This document shows, one piece after another, positions 27,952 through 36,420 of a stretch of 49,446 nucleotides of DNA; position 1 is the stretch's first letter; every line of letters begins with the position of its first letter. The translations under genes were made by a program, and so were the position numbers. Under the pieces are notes generated by a model that was given only the letters and a program-made list of their open reading frames with translations, was not told where the DNA came from and ran no database searches. Origin of the DNA: Rhodobacteraceae bacterium UBA6141 (GTDB taxonomy: Bacteria > Pseudomonadota > Alphaproteobacteria > Rhodobacterales > Rhodobacteraceae); the NCBI GenBank assembly GCA_002423245.1, contig DIVD01000051.1, positions 1 through 49,446 of the forward strand. The letters run 5' to 3'.

Positions 27952-28063
27952 TCACCGTCCCGAAACCGGATGTTTGCCAGCGGGATCAACGACTTGTGAC
28001 CCTCGGCAAAACGCCTGCGGCTCGGCCGGAACCCCGGCCGGGCGACAGGCCCGACAGGGCGCC

Positions 28064-28092
28064 TACTTAGAAACCCCGCCCGGTGGGGTCAA
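28064..28092 (-). promoter_or_regulatory. Putative sigma-70 promoter for tRNA-Lys
   Basis: On the minus strand TTGACC (28087-28092), a 17-base spacer and TAAGTA (28064-28069) form a reasonable vegetative promoter. It would start about 105 bases before the tRNA 5' end, implying a leader that is processed away. Confidence 0.4.
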
Positions 28093-28156
28093 GCGGAAAA
28101 TCCGCGCAACATCGCGGCACTGGCAAAAACCCCGGCGCGCGCGTATATCGCGCGCC

Positions 28157-28996
28157 ATGAAGGATTCATCCGCCCCGCAGGGCCTGCCGTTCATGAAGAT
28201 GCACGGGCTGGGCAACGATTTCGTGGTGATCGACGCGCGCCGTCGCAGCCTGCCGGTGACGGCCGCGCTCGCGCAGGCGCTTGGCGACCGGCACAGGGGC
28301 GTCGGCTTCGACCAGCTGGCGCTGATCGAGGCGGATGCGGACGCCGATGCGCGGCTGACCTTCTACAACGCCGACGGCTCGCCCTCCGCCGCCTGCGGCA
28401 ACGCCACCCGCTGCATCGCCCGCCTGCTGATGGAGGAAACCGGCCAGCCCGCCGTGTCGCTGCGCACCGAACGCGGCCTGCTGGCGGCAGAGGATGCGGG
28501 GGGCGGCCTCACCCGCGTGAACATGGGCGCGCCGATGCTGGACTGGGACCGCATCCCGCTGGCCGAGCCCGCGGACAGCCTGCACCTGCCGATCGCGGGC
28601 GATCCGGTCGCCACCGGCATGGGCAATCCGCATTGCACCTTCTTCGTGGCCGATGCGGGCGCGGTGAACCTCGCCGCCGAGGGCCCCGCCTTCGAGCATC
28701 ACCCGCTGTTCCCCGAGCGCACCAATGTCGAGTTCGTGCAGATCCTGTCGCCGGAGGCGATCCGCCTGCGGATCTGGGAGCGGGGCACCGGCATCACCCT
28801 TGCCTCCGGCTCCTGCTCCTGCGCCGCGGCCGTGGCTGCGGCCCGGCGCGGCCTGACCGGGCGGCGCGTCGCCGTGCATGTCGATGGCGGCACGCTGGAG
28901 ATCGACTGGCGCGAGGATGGCGTCTGGATGACCGGCCCCACCGCGCATGTGTTCGACGGCTGGCTGACCCCCGATTTTCTGGCCCGCCACGCATGA
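28157..28996 (+). CDS. dapF: Diaminopimelate epimerase
   Basis: DapF interconverts LL- and meso-diaminopimelate for lysine and peptidoglycan. The 279-residue protein has the two-lobe fold signatures FMKMHGLGNDFVVIDA, FYNADGSPSAACGNATRC with active-site Cys80, GMGNPHC, and FPERTNVEFVQ. The second catalytic site, normally A-C-G-S-G-A-C-A, here reads A-S-G-S-C-S-C-A. Ser217 is at the position of the second catalytic cysteine, and Cys220 and Cys222 lie just after it. The ATG at 28157 is chosen because the family begins with this segment. mtaB overlaps its end by ATGA. Confidence 0.93.
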   Translation: MKDSSAPQGLPFMKMHGLGNDFVVIDARRRSLPVTAALAQALGDRHRGVGFDQLALIEADADADARLTFYNADGSPSAACGNATRCIARLLMEETGQPAVSLRTERGLLAAEDAGGGLTRVNMGAPMLDWDRIPLAEPADSLHLPIAGDPVATGMGNPHCTFFVADAGAVNLAAEGPAFEHHPLFPERTNVEFVQILSPEAIRLRIWERGTGITLASGSCSCAAAVAAARRGLTGRRVAVHVDGGTLEIDWREDGVWMTGPTAHVFDGWLTPDFLARHA

Positions 28997-30246
28997 GCGC
29001 GCCGATCTTCGCCACCCTCGGCTGCCGGCTCAACGCCTATGAAACCGAAGCGATGAAAGAGCTTTCGGCGGCCGCGGGCATCGAGAACGCCGTGGTCGTC
29101 AACACCTGCGCCGTCACGGCAGAGGCGGTGCGCAAGGCGCGGCAGGAGATCCGCCGCCTGTCGCGCGCCCATCCCGGCGCCACCATCATCGTCACCGGCT
29201 GCGCCGCGCAGACCGAACCCGAGACCTTCGCCGCGATGCCAGAGGTCGCCCGCGTCATCGGCAACACGGAAAAGATGCAGGCGCAAACCTGGGCCGGCCT
29301 GCGCGCCCCCGACCTCATTGGCGAGACCGAGAAGATCCGCGTCGATGACATCATGTCGGTCAGGGAAACCGCCGGGCACCTGATCGACGGCTTCGGCCGC
29401 CACCGCGCCTATGTGCAGGTCCAGAACGGCTGCGATCATCGCTGCACCTTCTGCATCATCCCCTTCGGCCGCGGCAACTCGCGCTCCGTCCCCGCGGGCG
29501 TGGTGATCGAGCAGATCAGGCGCCTTGTCGGGCGCGGCTTCAACGAGGTGGTGCTGACCGGGGTGGACCTGACAGGCTGGGGCGCCGACCTGCCGGGCGC
29601 GCCGCGCCTTGGTGATCTGGTGATGCGCATCCTGCGTCTGGTGCCCGACCTGCCGCGCCTGCGCATCTCCTCCATCGACTCGATCGAGGCGGATGACAAC
29701 CTGATGCTGGCGATCGCGACCGAACCCCGGCTGATGCCGCATCTGCACCTGTCGCTGCAGGCGGGCGACGACATGATCCTGAAGCGGATGAAGCGCCGGC
29801 ACCTGCGGGACGACGCGATCCGCTTCTGCGAGGAGGCGCGCCGCCTGCGCCCCGACATGGTGTTCGGCGCCGACATCATCGCGGGCTTCCCGACCGAGAC
29901 CGAGGCGATGTTCGAAAACTCGCTGAAGCTGGTCGAGGACTGCGGGCTGACCTTCCTGCACGTCTTCCCGTTCAGCCCCCGCAAGGGCACCCCCGCCGCC
30001 CGGATGCCGCAAGTGCGCGGCCCGGTCATCAAGGAGCGCGCCGCCCGGCTGCGCGCCGCGGGGCAGGCGCGGCTTGCGCAGCATCTGGCGGCTCAGCAGG
30101 GCCGCCGCCACCGCGTGCTGACCGAAGGCCCGCGCATGGGCCGGACCGAACAGTTCACCGAGGTCGCCTTCGCCGCCGACCAGCCCGAAGGCACCATCGT
30201 CAGCGCCGCGATCACCGGCCGGAACGCCACGCAGCTCTTGGCCTGA
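28993..30246 (+). CDS. mtaB: tRNA t6A37 methylthiotransferase
   Basis: This radical-SAM enzyme, 417 residues, converts t6A to ms2t6A in tRNA. The N-terminal UPF0004 domain has its three auxiliary-cluster cysteines in LGCRLNAYE, NTCAVTAEA and TGCAAQ. The radical SAM cluster is CDHRCTFC, followed by IPFGRGNSRSVP, and the remaining signature DIIAGFPTETE is present. The MtaB subgroup rather than MiaB or RimO is inferred from GCRLN and the short C-terminal TRAM-like tail. It is coupled to dapF, though functionally related to tsaD at 10116. Confidence 0.93.
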   Translation: MSAPIFATLGCRLNAYETEAMKELSAAAGIENAVVVNTCAVTAEAVRKARQEIRRLSRAHPGATIIVTGCAAQTEPETFAAMPEVARVIGNTEKMQAQTWAGLRAPDLIGETEKIRVDDIMSVRETAGHLIDGFGRHRAYVQVQNGCDHRCTFCIIPFGRGNSRSVPAGVVIEQIRRLVGRGFNEVVLTGVDLTGWGADLPGAPRLGDLVMRILRLVPDLPRLRISSIDSIEADDNLMLAIATEPRLMPHLHLSLQAGDDMILKRMKRRHLRDDAIRFCEEARRLRPDMVFGADIIAGFPTETEAMFENSLKLVEDCGLTFLHVFPFSPRKGTPAARMPQVRGPVIKERAARLRAAGQARLAQHLAAQQGRRHRVLTEGPRMGRTEQFTEVAFAADQPEGTIVSAAITGRNATQLLA

Positions 30247-30328
30247 CGGGGACTCGGGCGAGGCCCGCCCGACGGCGGCCGCAACCTGCGCCCCCGAAAC
30301 CCGAGCCCCCGGAACCCGAAACCCGCGA

Positions 30329-30973
30329 TCAGAACCTGCGGCTGATCCCGACGTTGATCGCGTTGGTCACCAGATCGGTTTCAAGGTTGCCGCCCGAGTC
30401 GAGATCGACATCGTGGCTGGACCATGTCCCCTTGTATTCGCCGAACAGCGACCAGCGATCATCCAGCGCATAGCTGGCGCCGGCGACAAGCTGCACCACC
30501 GGGCCGGTGACCTGATAGCCGAAGGTATGCTTCCCTCCGTCGGGGGTGATGTCCACATGCGGCATGGCAAACCCGAGCCCCGCGCCGACATAGGGGGTGA
30601 TCCGCTTTCCCGGCTGCTGCCAGCGGCGGAACACGTTCGCGGTCACGAAGTTCAGCCCGTCGCTGAACTCCAGCCGTTCGAAGCCATAGTCTTCCGGTTC
30701 GTCCGCATAGGCCTTGGCGTGGTTCACCTCGAAGCCCCAGCCCCAGCGTTCGTTCTGCCACCAGGTGGCGCGCACACCGTAATAGGGCGCCATGTCCCCC
30801 GACCGGCCTTCCCAGTCCACCGACTGCTCGCCCAGCCCGGGGCTCTCGACATCGCTGGAGTTCGCCGACTGCGCGCCGAGGTAGAGGCTGACTTCCAGCT
30901 CCGCCGCGGCTGCGGCCGTGCCCACGGCCATCACCGAGGCGGCCATCAGGCCGCATAGTCTCCATCTTCGCAT
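30329..30973 (-). CDS. Outer-membrane beta-barrel protein, possibly lipid A oxidase-like
   Basis: A 214-residue exported protein with a Sec signal peptide (about 1-24, ending AAAAAEL). Alternating beta strands follow (LEVSLYLGAQSAN, MAPYYGVRATWWQNERWGWGFEVNHAKAY). It ends in the strand NAINVGISRRF with a terminal Phe, as for proteins inserted by BamA. From recall it resembles small alphaproteobacterial barrels annotated as LpxQ-type lipid A oxidase, but I cannot confirm that. It starts at 30973 behind GGAGG and is divergent from the bc1 operon. Confidence 0.75.
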   Translation of the reverse strand: MRRWRLCGLMAASVMAVGTAAAAAELEVSLYLGAQSANSSDVESPGLGEQSVDWEGRSGDMAPYYGVRATWWQNERWGWGFEVNHAKAYADEPEDYGFERLEFSDGLNFVTANVFRRWQQPGKRITPYVGAGLGFAMPHVDITPDGGKHTFGYQVTGPVVQLVAGASYALDDRWSLFGEYKGTWSSHDVDLDSGGNLETDLVTNAINVGISRRF

Positions 30974-31170
30974 TTCCGTTCCTCCGTGAGATGATTGAGG
31001 CGCGGCAAGCGAGGCTGCGGCCGCAATCGCCCGATCATAACGTGCGGCGCTCCGGCCGCAATCCCCCGGCCATGCCCCGCGGCCCGCGCCGCGGCGCAAG
31101 CGTCATCATGCCGCAACAGCAGCAACGCGCCGGTTGCCTGCGCCTGATTGTCCGCTGGACTGGCCCGGAA

Positions 31171-31198
31171 TTGACCGCTAGACAACGGCGCGTATGGC
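31171..31198 (+). promoter_or_regulatory. Putative promoter for the cytochrome bc1 operon
   Basis: TTGACC (31171-31176), a 16-base spacer and TATGGC (31193-31198) lie 66 bases before the Rieske gene start, in the 290-base divergent spacer shared with the outer-membrane protein. I see no other feature in this spacer. Confidence 0.4.
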
Positions 31199-31263
31199 TG
31201 CTTCAACTGCGGCCCAATCGCCGTATTTGGCCTCGTTCAGCGGCCGGGGAAGGGAGAATACAC

Positions 31264-31842
31264 GTGTCCCACGCAGATGACCACTCAGGCGCCCCACACT
31301 CAGGCACCCGAAGGGATTTCCTCTACTACGCCACCGCAGGTGCCGGCGCCGTCGCCGCAGGCGCGGCCGGCTGGACGCTGGTGAACCAGATGAACCCCTC
31401 GGCCGATGTCCAGGCGCTCTCCTCGATCTTCGTCGATGTGAGCGGTGTCGATGTGGGCACGCAGCTGACCGTGAAGTGGCGCGGCAAGCCGGTGTTCATC
31501 CGCCGCCGCACCCCCGAGGAGATCGCGAGCGCCCGCGAGGTCGATCTGGCCGAGCTGATCGACCGCAACGCGCGCAACGCCAACCTTCCCGCCGATGCCG
31601 ACGCCTCGGACACCAACCGCACGATGGACGAGGCCGGCGAGTGGCTGGTGATGATGGGCGTGTGCACCCATCTCGGCTGCGTGCCGATCGGCGACGGCGC
31701 CGGCGATTTCGGCGGCTGGTTCTGCCCCTGCCACGGCTCGCACTATGACGCGGCGGGCCGGATCCGCCGCGGCCCCGCGCCGGAGAACCTGCCGGTCCCG
31801 ACCGCGCAGTTCTCGGACGAAACCACTATTCTGCTGGGCTGA
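31264..31842 (+). CDS. petA: Ubiquinol-cytochrome c reductase Rieske iron-sulfur subunit
   Basis: PetA (FbcF), 192 residues, carries the 2Fe-2S cluster that takes the first electron from ubiquinol. The N-terminus has the Tat signal-anchor motif RRDFLYYATAG followed by one transmembrane helix. Cluster ligands are C134 and H136 in CTHLGC, and C154 and H157 in CPCHGS. C139 and C156 form the disulfide. The GTG at 31264 has GGGAGA eight bases upstream. It opens the petABC operon, with petB starting 11 bases after it. Confidence 0.97.
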   Translation: MSHADDHSGAPHSGTRRDFLYYATAGAGAVAAGAAGWTLVNQMNPSADVQALSSIFVDVSGVDVGTQLTVKWRGKPVFIRRRTPEEIASAREVDLAELIDRNARNANLPADADASDTNRTMDEAGEWLVMMGVCTHLGCVPIGDGAGDFGGWFCPCHGSHYDAAGRIRRGPAPENLPVPTAQFSDETTILLG

Positions 31843-31853
31843 GGAGCGCATTC

Positions 31854-33191
31854 ATGGCTGGTATCCCGCACGATCACTACGAGCCCAAGTCGGGCGCCGA
31901 GAAATGGCTTCACAAGCGCCTGCCGATCCTCGGGCTGCTTTATGACACGCTGATGATCCCCACGCCCAAGAACCTGAACTGGATGTGGATCTGGGGCATC
32001 GTGCTGACCTTCTGCCTGGTGCTGCAGATCGCGACCGGCATCGTGCTGGTGATGCACTACACGCCGCATGTGTCCATGGCCTTCGCCTCGATCGAGCATA
32101 TCATGCGCGACGTGAATGGCGGCTACATGCTGCGCTACCTGCATTCCAACGGCGCCTCGCTGTTCTTCGTGGCGGTGTATCTGCACCTGTTCCGCGGCCT
32201 CTACTACGGGTCCTACAAGGCCCCGCGCGAGGTGACCTGGATCATCGGCATGATCATCTACCTGTGCATGATGGGCACCGCCTTCATGGGCTATGTGCTG
32301 CCCTGGGGCCAGATGTCGTTCTGGGGCGCCACGGTGATCACCGGGCTCTTCGGCGCGATCCCCGGCATCGGCGAGTCGATCCAGACCTGGCTGCTGGGCG
32401 GGCCGGCGGTGGACAATCCGACGCTGAACCGCTTCTTCTCGCTGCACTACCTGCTGCCCTTCGTGATCGCGGCGCTGGTCGCGGTGCATATCTGGGCCTT
32501 CCACACCACGGGCAACAACAACCCCACCGGCGTCGAGGTCCGCCGCGGCTCGAAGGAAGAGGCCGCGAGGGACACGGTTCCGTTCTGGCCCTATTTCGTG
32601 ATGAAGGACCTGTTCGCGCTGGCCGTGATCCTGATGGTGTTCTTCGCCATCGTCGGCTTCATGCCCAACTATCTCGGCCACCCCGACAACTACATCGAGG
32701 CGAACCCGCTCTCGACCCCGGTGCATATCGTGCCCGAATGGTATTTCCTGCCCTTCTACGCGATCCTGCGCGCCTTCACCGCCGATGTCTGGGCGGTGCA
32801 GCTGGTGTCCTTCCTGACCTTCGGCATCATCGACGCCAAGTTCTTCGGCGTGCTGGCGATGTTCGGGTCGATCGCGGTCATGGCACTGGCGCCCTGGCTG
32901 GATACCTCCTCGGTGCGCTCGGGCCGCTACCGGCCGATGTTCAAGTGGTGGTTCGCGCTGCTCTGCGTCGATTTCGCGGTGCTCGCCTGGGTCGGCGCGA
33001 TGCCGACCGAAGGCATCTACCCCTGGATCTCGCTGATCGGTGCGACCTACTGGTTCGTCTACTTCTTCGTGATCCTGCCGCTTCTGGGCGTGATCGAGAA
33101 GCCGCTGGCCCCGCCGGCGACGATCGAGGAAGACTTCAACGCCCATTACTCCCCGAACACCGGCGGCACCAAGACCGTCGCGGCCGAATGA
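31854..33191 (+). CDS. petB: Cytochrome b subunit of the bc1 complex
   Basis: PetB (FbcB), 445 residues with eight transmembrane helices, holds haems bL and bH and the two quinone sites. Visible are the Qi-side start (PTPKNLNWMWIWG), haem-binding helix B with HYTPHVSMAF, helix C with GYVLPWGQMSFWGATVI, helix D with HYLLPFVIAALVAVH, and the Qo-site PEWYF motif. The C-terminal extension beyond the usual length (about residues 400-445) is typical of the Rhodobacter group. Confidence 0.98.
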   Translation: MAGIPHDHYEPKSGAEKWLHKRLPILGLLYDTLMIPTPKNLNWMWIWGIVLTFCLVLQIATGIVLVMHYTPHVSMAFASIEHIMRDVNGGYMLRYLHSNGASLFFVAVYLHLFRGLYYGSYKAPREVTWIIGMIIYLCMMGTAFMGYVLPWGQMSFWGATVITGLFGAIPGIGESIQTWLLGGPAVDNPTLNRFFSLHYLLPFVIAALVAVHIWAFHTTGNNNPTGVEVRRGSKEEAARDTVPFWPYFVMKDLFALAVILMVFFAIVGFMPNYLGHPDNYIEANPLSTPVHIVPEWYFLPFYAILRAFTADVWAVQLVSFLTFGIIDAKFFGVLAMFGSIAVMALAPWLDTSSVRSGRYRPMFKWWFALLCVDFAVLAWVGAMPTEGIYPWISLIGATYWFVYFFVILPLLGVIEKPLAPPATIEEDFNAHYSPNTGGTKTVAAE

Positions 33192-33208
33192 GGGAAAGGA
33201 CAGCACCG

Positions 33209-34012
33209 ATGATGAGGAAACTCGCGTTCTCGGCCCTCTCGGCCCTCGCCCTGACGGGCGCGGGGTCGGGCGGGGCAGCCCTGGCCGCCGGCGCGGAAGG
33301 CCACATGCTCGACACCTCGTTCAGCTTCGAGGGGCCGTTCGGCAAGTTCGACGAATTCCAGCTGCAGCGCGGCCTTCAGGTCTATACCGAGGTCTGCTCT
33401 GCCTGCCACGGGCTGAAGTTCGTGCCGATCCGCAGCCTGGCCGACGAGGGCGGGCCGCACCTGCCCGAGGATCAGGTCCGCGCCTATGCCGAGCGGCTCG
33501 ATATCTTCGACCCCGTGCTGGACGACACCCGCCCGCGCGCGCCGACGGACATGTTCCCCACCGTCGCGGGGGATGGCATGGGCCCCGACCTGTCGCTGAT
33601 GGCGAAGGCCCGCGCCGGCTTCCACGGCCCCTACGGCACCGGCATCAGCCAGTTGCTGAACGGCATCGGCGGGCCGGAATACATCGTCTCCATCCTCACC
33701 GGCTATACCGGCGAGGAGAAGGAGGAAGCGGGCTCGATCTTCTACGAGAACGTCGCCTTCCCCGGTGGCTGGATCGCGATGCCGCCGCCGCTCTCGGACG
33801 ATCTGGTGACCTTTGCCGACGGGCGCGAGGCGACCGTGCACAACATGGCCGAGGACATGGCCGCCTTCCTGATGTGGACGGCAGAGCCGAAGATGATGGC
33901 CCGCAAGCAGGCCGGCTTTGTCGCCGTGCTGTTCCTCGCGCTGCTGTCGGTGCTGCTGTACCTGACGAACAAGCGGATCTGGGCGGGCATCAAGGGCAGG
34001 AAACACGCCTGA
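33209..34012 (+). CDS. petC: Cytochrome c1 of the bc1 complex
   Basis: PetC (FbcC), 267 residues, passes electrons from the Rieske protein to soluble cytochrome c. A signal peptide ending ALAAG is cleaved. The haem-binding motif is C63-SA-C66-H67. The axial methionine is probably in GGWIAMPPPL. A C-terminal membrane anchor (about 238-257) precedes a Lys/Arg-rich tail. It starts 17 bases after petB. A bidirectional terminator at 34092 closes the operon. Confidence 0.98.
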   Translation: MMRKLAFSALSALALTGAGSGGAALAAGAEGHMLDTSFSFEGPFGKFDEFQLQRGLQVYTEVCSACHGLKFVPIRSLADEGGPHLPEDQVRAYAERLDIFDPVLDDTRPRAPTDMFPTVAGDGMGPDLSLMAKARAGFHGPYGTGISQLLNGIGGPEYIVSILTGYTGEEKEEAGSIFYENVAFPGGWIAMPPPLSDDLVTFADGREATVHNMAEDMAAFLMWTAEPKMMARKQAGFVAVLFLALLSVLLYLTNKRIWAGIKGRKHA

Positions 34013-34027
34013 GCCCTGCCGGCGAGG

Positions 34028-34085
34028 CCGGGGGCGCTGCCCCCGGACCCCCGGGATATTTCGGCCAGCAAGAAGCCAGCAAGAC
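34028..34085. repeat. Intergenic hairpin and purine-rich motif after petC
   Basis: An 8-bp perfect stem with a GCT loop (34028-34046) is followed by ACCCCCGGGATATTTCGGCC and a CCAGCAAGAAG motif that is partly repeated. From recall, very similar sequences recur between genes across Rhodobacteraceae genomes. I see only one copy in this window. Confidence 0.55.
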
Positions 34086-34091
34086 TCGGGG

Positions 34092-34124
34092 AAAGCCGCC
34101 TGCGGGATGCCGCGGGCGGCTTTT
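34092..34124. terminator. Bidirectional terminator between petC and thiQ
   Basis: AAAGCCGCC-T-GCGG, a GATG loop, then CCGC-G-GGCGGCTTTT: a stem of about 14 bp with A-rich and T-rich flanks, so it can serve both the petABC and the thiBPQ transcripts. The first T of the thiQ stop complement (34124-34126) is the last T of the tract. Confidence 0.85.
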
Positions 34125-34819
34125 CACCTGCCAAGATAGGCGGCAAGCGCCGGGGGAGGGTTGTCCAGCAGGGCCGCCGTCGGGGCGGGGGGCGCGGCGC
34201 GGCCTTCGGCCACCAGCACCGACAGCGGCGCGAAGCGGCGGGCATCGGCAGGCTCGTGGCTGACCATCAGAACGGTGGAGCCGGTCTCGGCCGCGATCTC
34301 GGCCACGAGGTCCAGCATCTCGGCCTTCAGTGCCGGGCCGAGCGCCGCGAAGGGCTCGTCCAGCAGCAGCAGCGGGCGCGCCCGCAGCAGCACCCGCGCC
34401 AGTGCCACGCGGCCCTGCTGGCCCCCGGACAGCTGCGCCGGCAGCCGCGCGCCAAGACCGGCGAGGCCGACACGCTCCAGCGCCGCAGCCACGCGCGCCT
34501 GCTGCGCACGGTCCAGCCGCAGGTCGGGGCGCAGGCCAAGGCCGATGTTCCGGGTCACGGTCAGGTGCGGGAACAGGTTCTGGTCCTGGAACAGGATCGA
34601 CAGCGGCCGCGCCCCCGGCGGCAGGGGCGCCAGATCCTGCCCGTTCCACAGGATGCGCCCGGCCGCCAGCGGCACGAATCCCGCGACGGCCGCGAGCAAC
34701 GTGGACTTGCCCGCGCCCGAGGGGCCGATGACCGCCACCCGCGCGCCGGTGGGCACGGTGAAATCCGCCGTCAGCGTGAAGTCGTCCTGCACGATACGCA
34801 GGCGATCAAGGACCAGCAT
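34124..34819 (-). CDS. thiQ: Thiamine ABC transporter ATP-binding protein ThiQ
   Basis: A 231-residue ABC ATPase energising thiamine/TPP uptake. Walker A is GPSGAGKST (about residue 36). Then come the Q-loop in LFQDQNLFPHLTV, the signature LSGGQQGRVALARVLLR, Walker B LLLLDEPFAALG and the H-loop SHEP. The assignment to ThiQ comes from the operon with thiB and thiP and the TPP riboswitch upstream. The ATG at 34819 overlaps the end of thiP. Its C-terminal stop lies in the shared terminator. Confidence 0.93.
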   Translation of the reverse strand: MLVLDRLRIVQDDFTLTADFTVPTGARVAVIGPSGAGKSTLLAAVAGFVPLAAGRILWNGQDLAPLPPGARPLSILFQDQNLFPHLTVTRNIGLGLRPDLRLDRAQQARVAAALERVGLAGLGARLPAQLSGGQQGRVALARVLLRARPLLLLDEPFAALGPALKAEMLDLVAEIAAETGSTVLMVSHEPADARRFAPLSVLVAEGRAAPPAPTAALLDNPPPALAAYLGR

Positions 34820-36362
34820 GGCCGCGCCCTCCGCGGTCGAAGGCCCGGAACAGGCCAAGGCTCAGCCCCAGCAGCAGCACTGCCGCCCCCGCTGCCGCGT
34901 CCATCCGGTAGGCGCCCATCAGCCGGTAGAGCTGCAGCGGCAGCGTTTCCGTCCGCTGATCGGCGAAGAGCGCGATGACGCCGAGGTCGCCCATCGACAG
35001 CGCCGCCGCCAGCCCCGCGCCGAACCCCAGCGGCGCCCGCAGCCGCGGCAGGGTCAGCAGCCGCAGCCGCGCCATCCCGGCAAGCCCCAGCGACTCGGCC
35101 AGCCGCCCATAGCCCGCCCGCAGGTCGCGCAGCGCCGGCAGCAGCGCGCGCAGCACGAAGGGCAGCGCCATCACCGCATTGACCAGCACCGTCACCGGCA
35201 GCGCCAGATCGGCGGGCCGCACCAGCGGGCGCAGCAGCACGAACAGCCCCGTCCCCAGCACCAGTGGCGAGGTGGCGAGGCCGAGCATCCCCGCCGCCTC
35301 CAGCCACCGGCCGCCGCGGCGCAGATCCACCGCCGCGATCGCCAGCGGCAGCGCGAGCGCGACGCACAGCAGCGTGGAGGCCAGCGCCACCGCCACCGAG
35401 CGCGCCGCCGCCTCCCAGACCGGCCCCGGCAGCGCGCCAAGCTGCGGCACCCCGCGCAGCAGCACCATCGCCAGCGGCAGCAGCAGGAACAGCGATGCCG
35501 CCGCGATCACCGCGCCATCCTGCACCCGCAGCCAGGGGCTGCCCGCGTCCCGGCGATCCACCGGCCGGTCCAGCCCCGCGCCAAGGCCCGCAGGCCGCGC
35601 CACCCCTGCCGCCAGCCCCGCCGCGGCAAGGCAGAGCGCGAACTGCACGGCGGCCAGCAGCGCCGCGCGCGACAGGTCGAAATCGAAGCGGAACGCCTGG
35701 TAGATCGCCAGTTCCAGCGTCGTCGCCGCCGGCCCGCCGCCAAGCGTCAGCGCCACGGCAAAGCTGGTCAGGCACAGCACGAACACCGCCACCCAGGCGC
35801 CCGGCAGCACGGCACGCAGCATCGGCCGCTCGAGGAACCGCCCCACCTCCGCCGGTCCGAGGCCAAGGCTCGCCGCCAGCCGGAAGCGTTCCGCCGGGAT
35901 CGCCGCCCAGCCTTGCAGCACCAGCCGCGTCGCCAGCGGCAGGTTGAGGAACACATGCGCCACCAGCACCCCCTGCAGCCCGTAGATGCTGACCTCCGGC
36001 AGGCCGAGCGCCCGCAGCGCATCATTCATCAGGCCGGACCGGCCGAACACCGCCAGAAGGCCCAGCACCGCCACGATCACCGGCAGGATGAACGGCGCCC
36101 CCAGAAGCGCGATCAGCACCCCGCGCCCGCGAAACCGGCGACGGGCGAAGGCCCGCGCCACCGGCACCGCCAGCGCGGCAGACACCGTCGCCGACAGCGC
36201 CGCCTGCAGCAGGGTGAAGCGCAGCGCCGCCCAGTCCGCGGGGCCGAGGCCGCTTGCCGCCTCGGCCCGCCAGGCGACGGCGGCCAGCGTGCCCAGCGTC
36301 AGGCACAGGATCAGCCCCGCGACGCCAAGCCCGATCAGCGCGCCGCCCCGGCCCCCAATCAC
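34806..36362 (-). CDS. thiP: Thiamine ABC transporter permease ThiP
   Basis: The 518-residue permease is a tandem of two binding-protein-dependent transport domains, each about six helices, as in ThiP and FbpB. EAA-like loops are visible at LAASLGLGPAEVGRFLERPML and LAESLGLAGMARLRLLTLPRL. The GTG start at 36362 is preceded by GGGGAGG at good spacing. This start is the third copy of a tandem stop/RBS/start module that links it to thiB. It overlaps thiQ by 14 bases. Confidence 0.95.
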   Translation of the reverse strand: MIGGRGGALIGLGVAGLILCLTLGTLAAVAWRAEAASGLGPADWAALRFTLLQAALSATVSAALAVPVARAFARRRFRGRGVLIALLGAPFILPVIVAVLGLLAVFGRSGLMNDALRALGLPEVSIYGLQGVLVAHVFLNLPLATRLVLQGWAAIPAERFRLAASLGLGPAEVGRFLERPMLRAVLPGAWVAVFVLCLTSFAVALTLGGGPAATTLELAIYQAFRFDFDLSRAALLAAVQFALCLAAAGLAAGVARPAGLGAGLDRPVDRRDAGSPWLRVQDGAVIAAASLFLLLPLAMVLLRGVPQLGALPGPVWEAAARSVAVALASTLLCVALALPLAIAAVDLRRGGRWLEAAGMLGLATSPLVLGTGLFVLLRPLVRPADLALPVTVLVNAVMALPFVLRALLPALRDLRAGYGRLAESLGLAGMARLRLLTLPRLRAPLGFGAGLAAALSMGDLGVIALFADQRTETLPLQLYRLMGAYRMDAAAGAAVLLLGLSLGLFRAFDRGGRGHAGP

Positions 36363-36420
36363 CGCGCCCGCCTCCCCGTCACCGCGCCGGCCTCCCCGTC
36401 ACCGCGCCCGCCTCCCCCGT
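36360..36420 (-). repeat. Three tandem 20/21-bp RBS-plus-start modules between thiB and thiP
   Basis: Minus-strand units of 21, 20 and 20 bases each contain a GGGGAGG-like ribosome site and end in CGGTG. The first two GTG codons open 7-codon frames that stop at a TGA overlapping the next GTG (GTGA). The third GTG is the thiP start. The thiB stop also sits in such a junction. The units differ at one or two positions. Confidence 0.9.

Noticed and set aside
36360..36420. A possible CRISPR-like array between thiB and thiP
   Set aside because: The repeats are directly adjacent with no spacers and carry ribosome-site and start-codon sequence.
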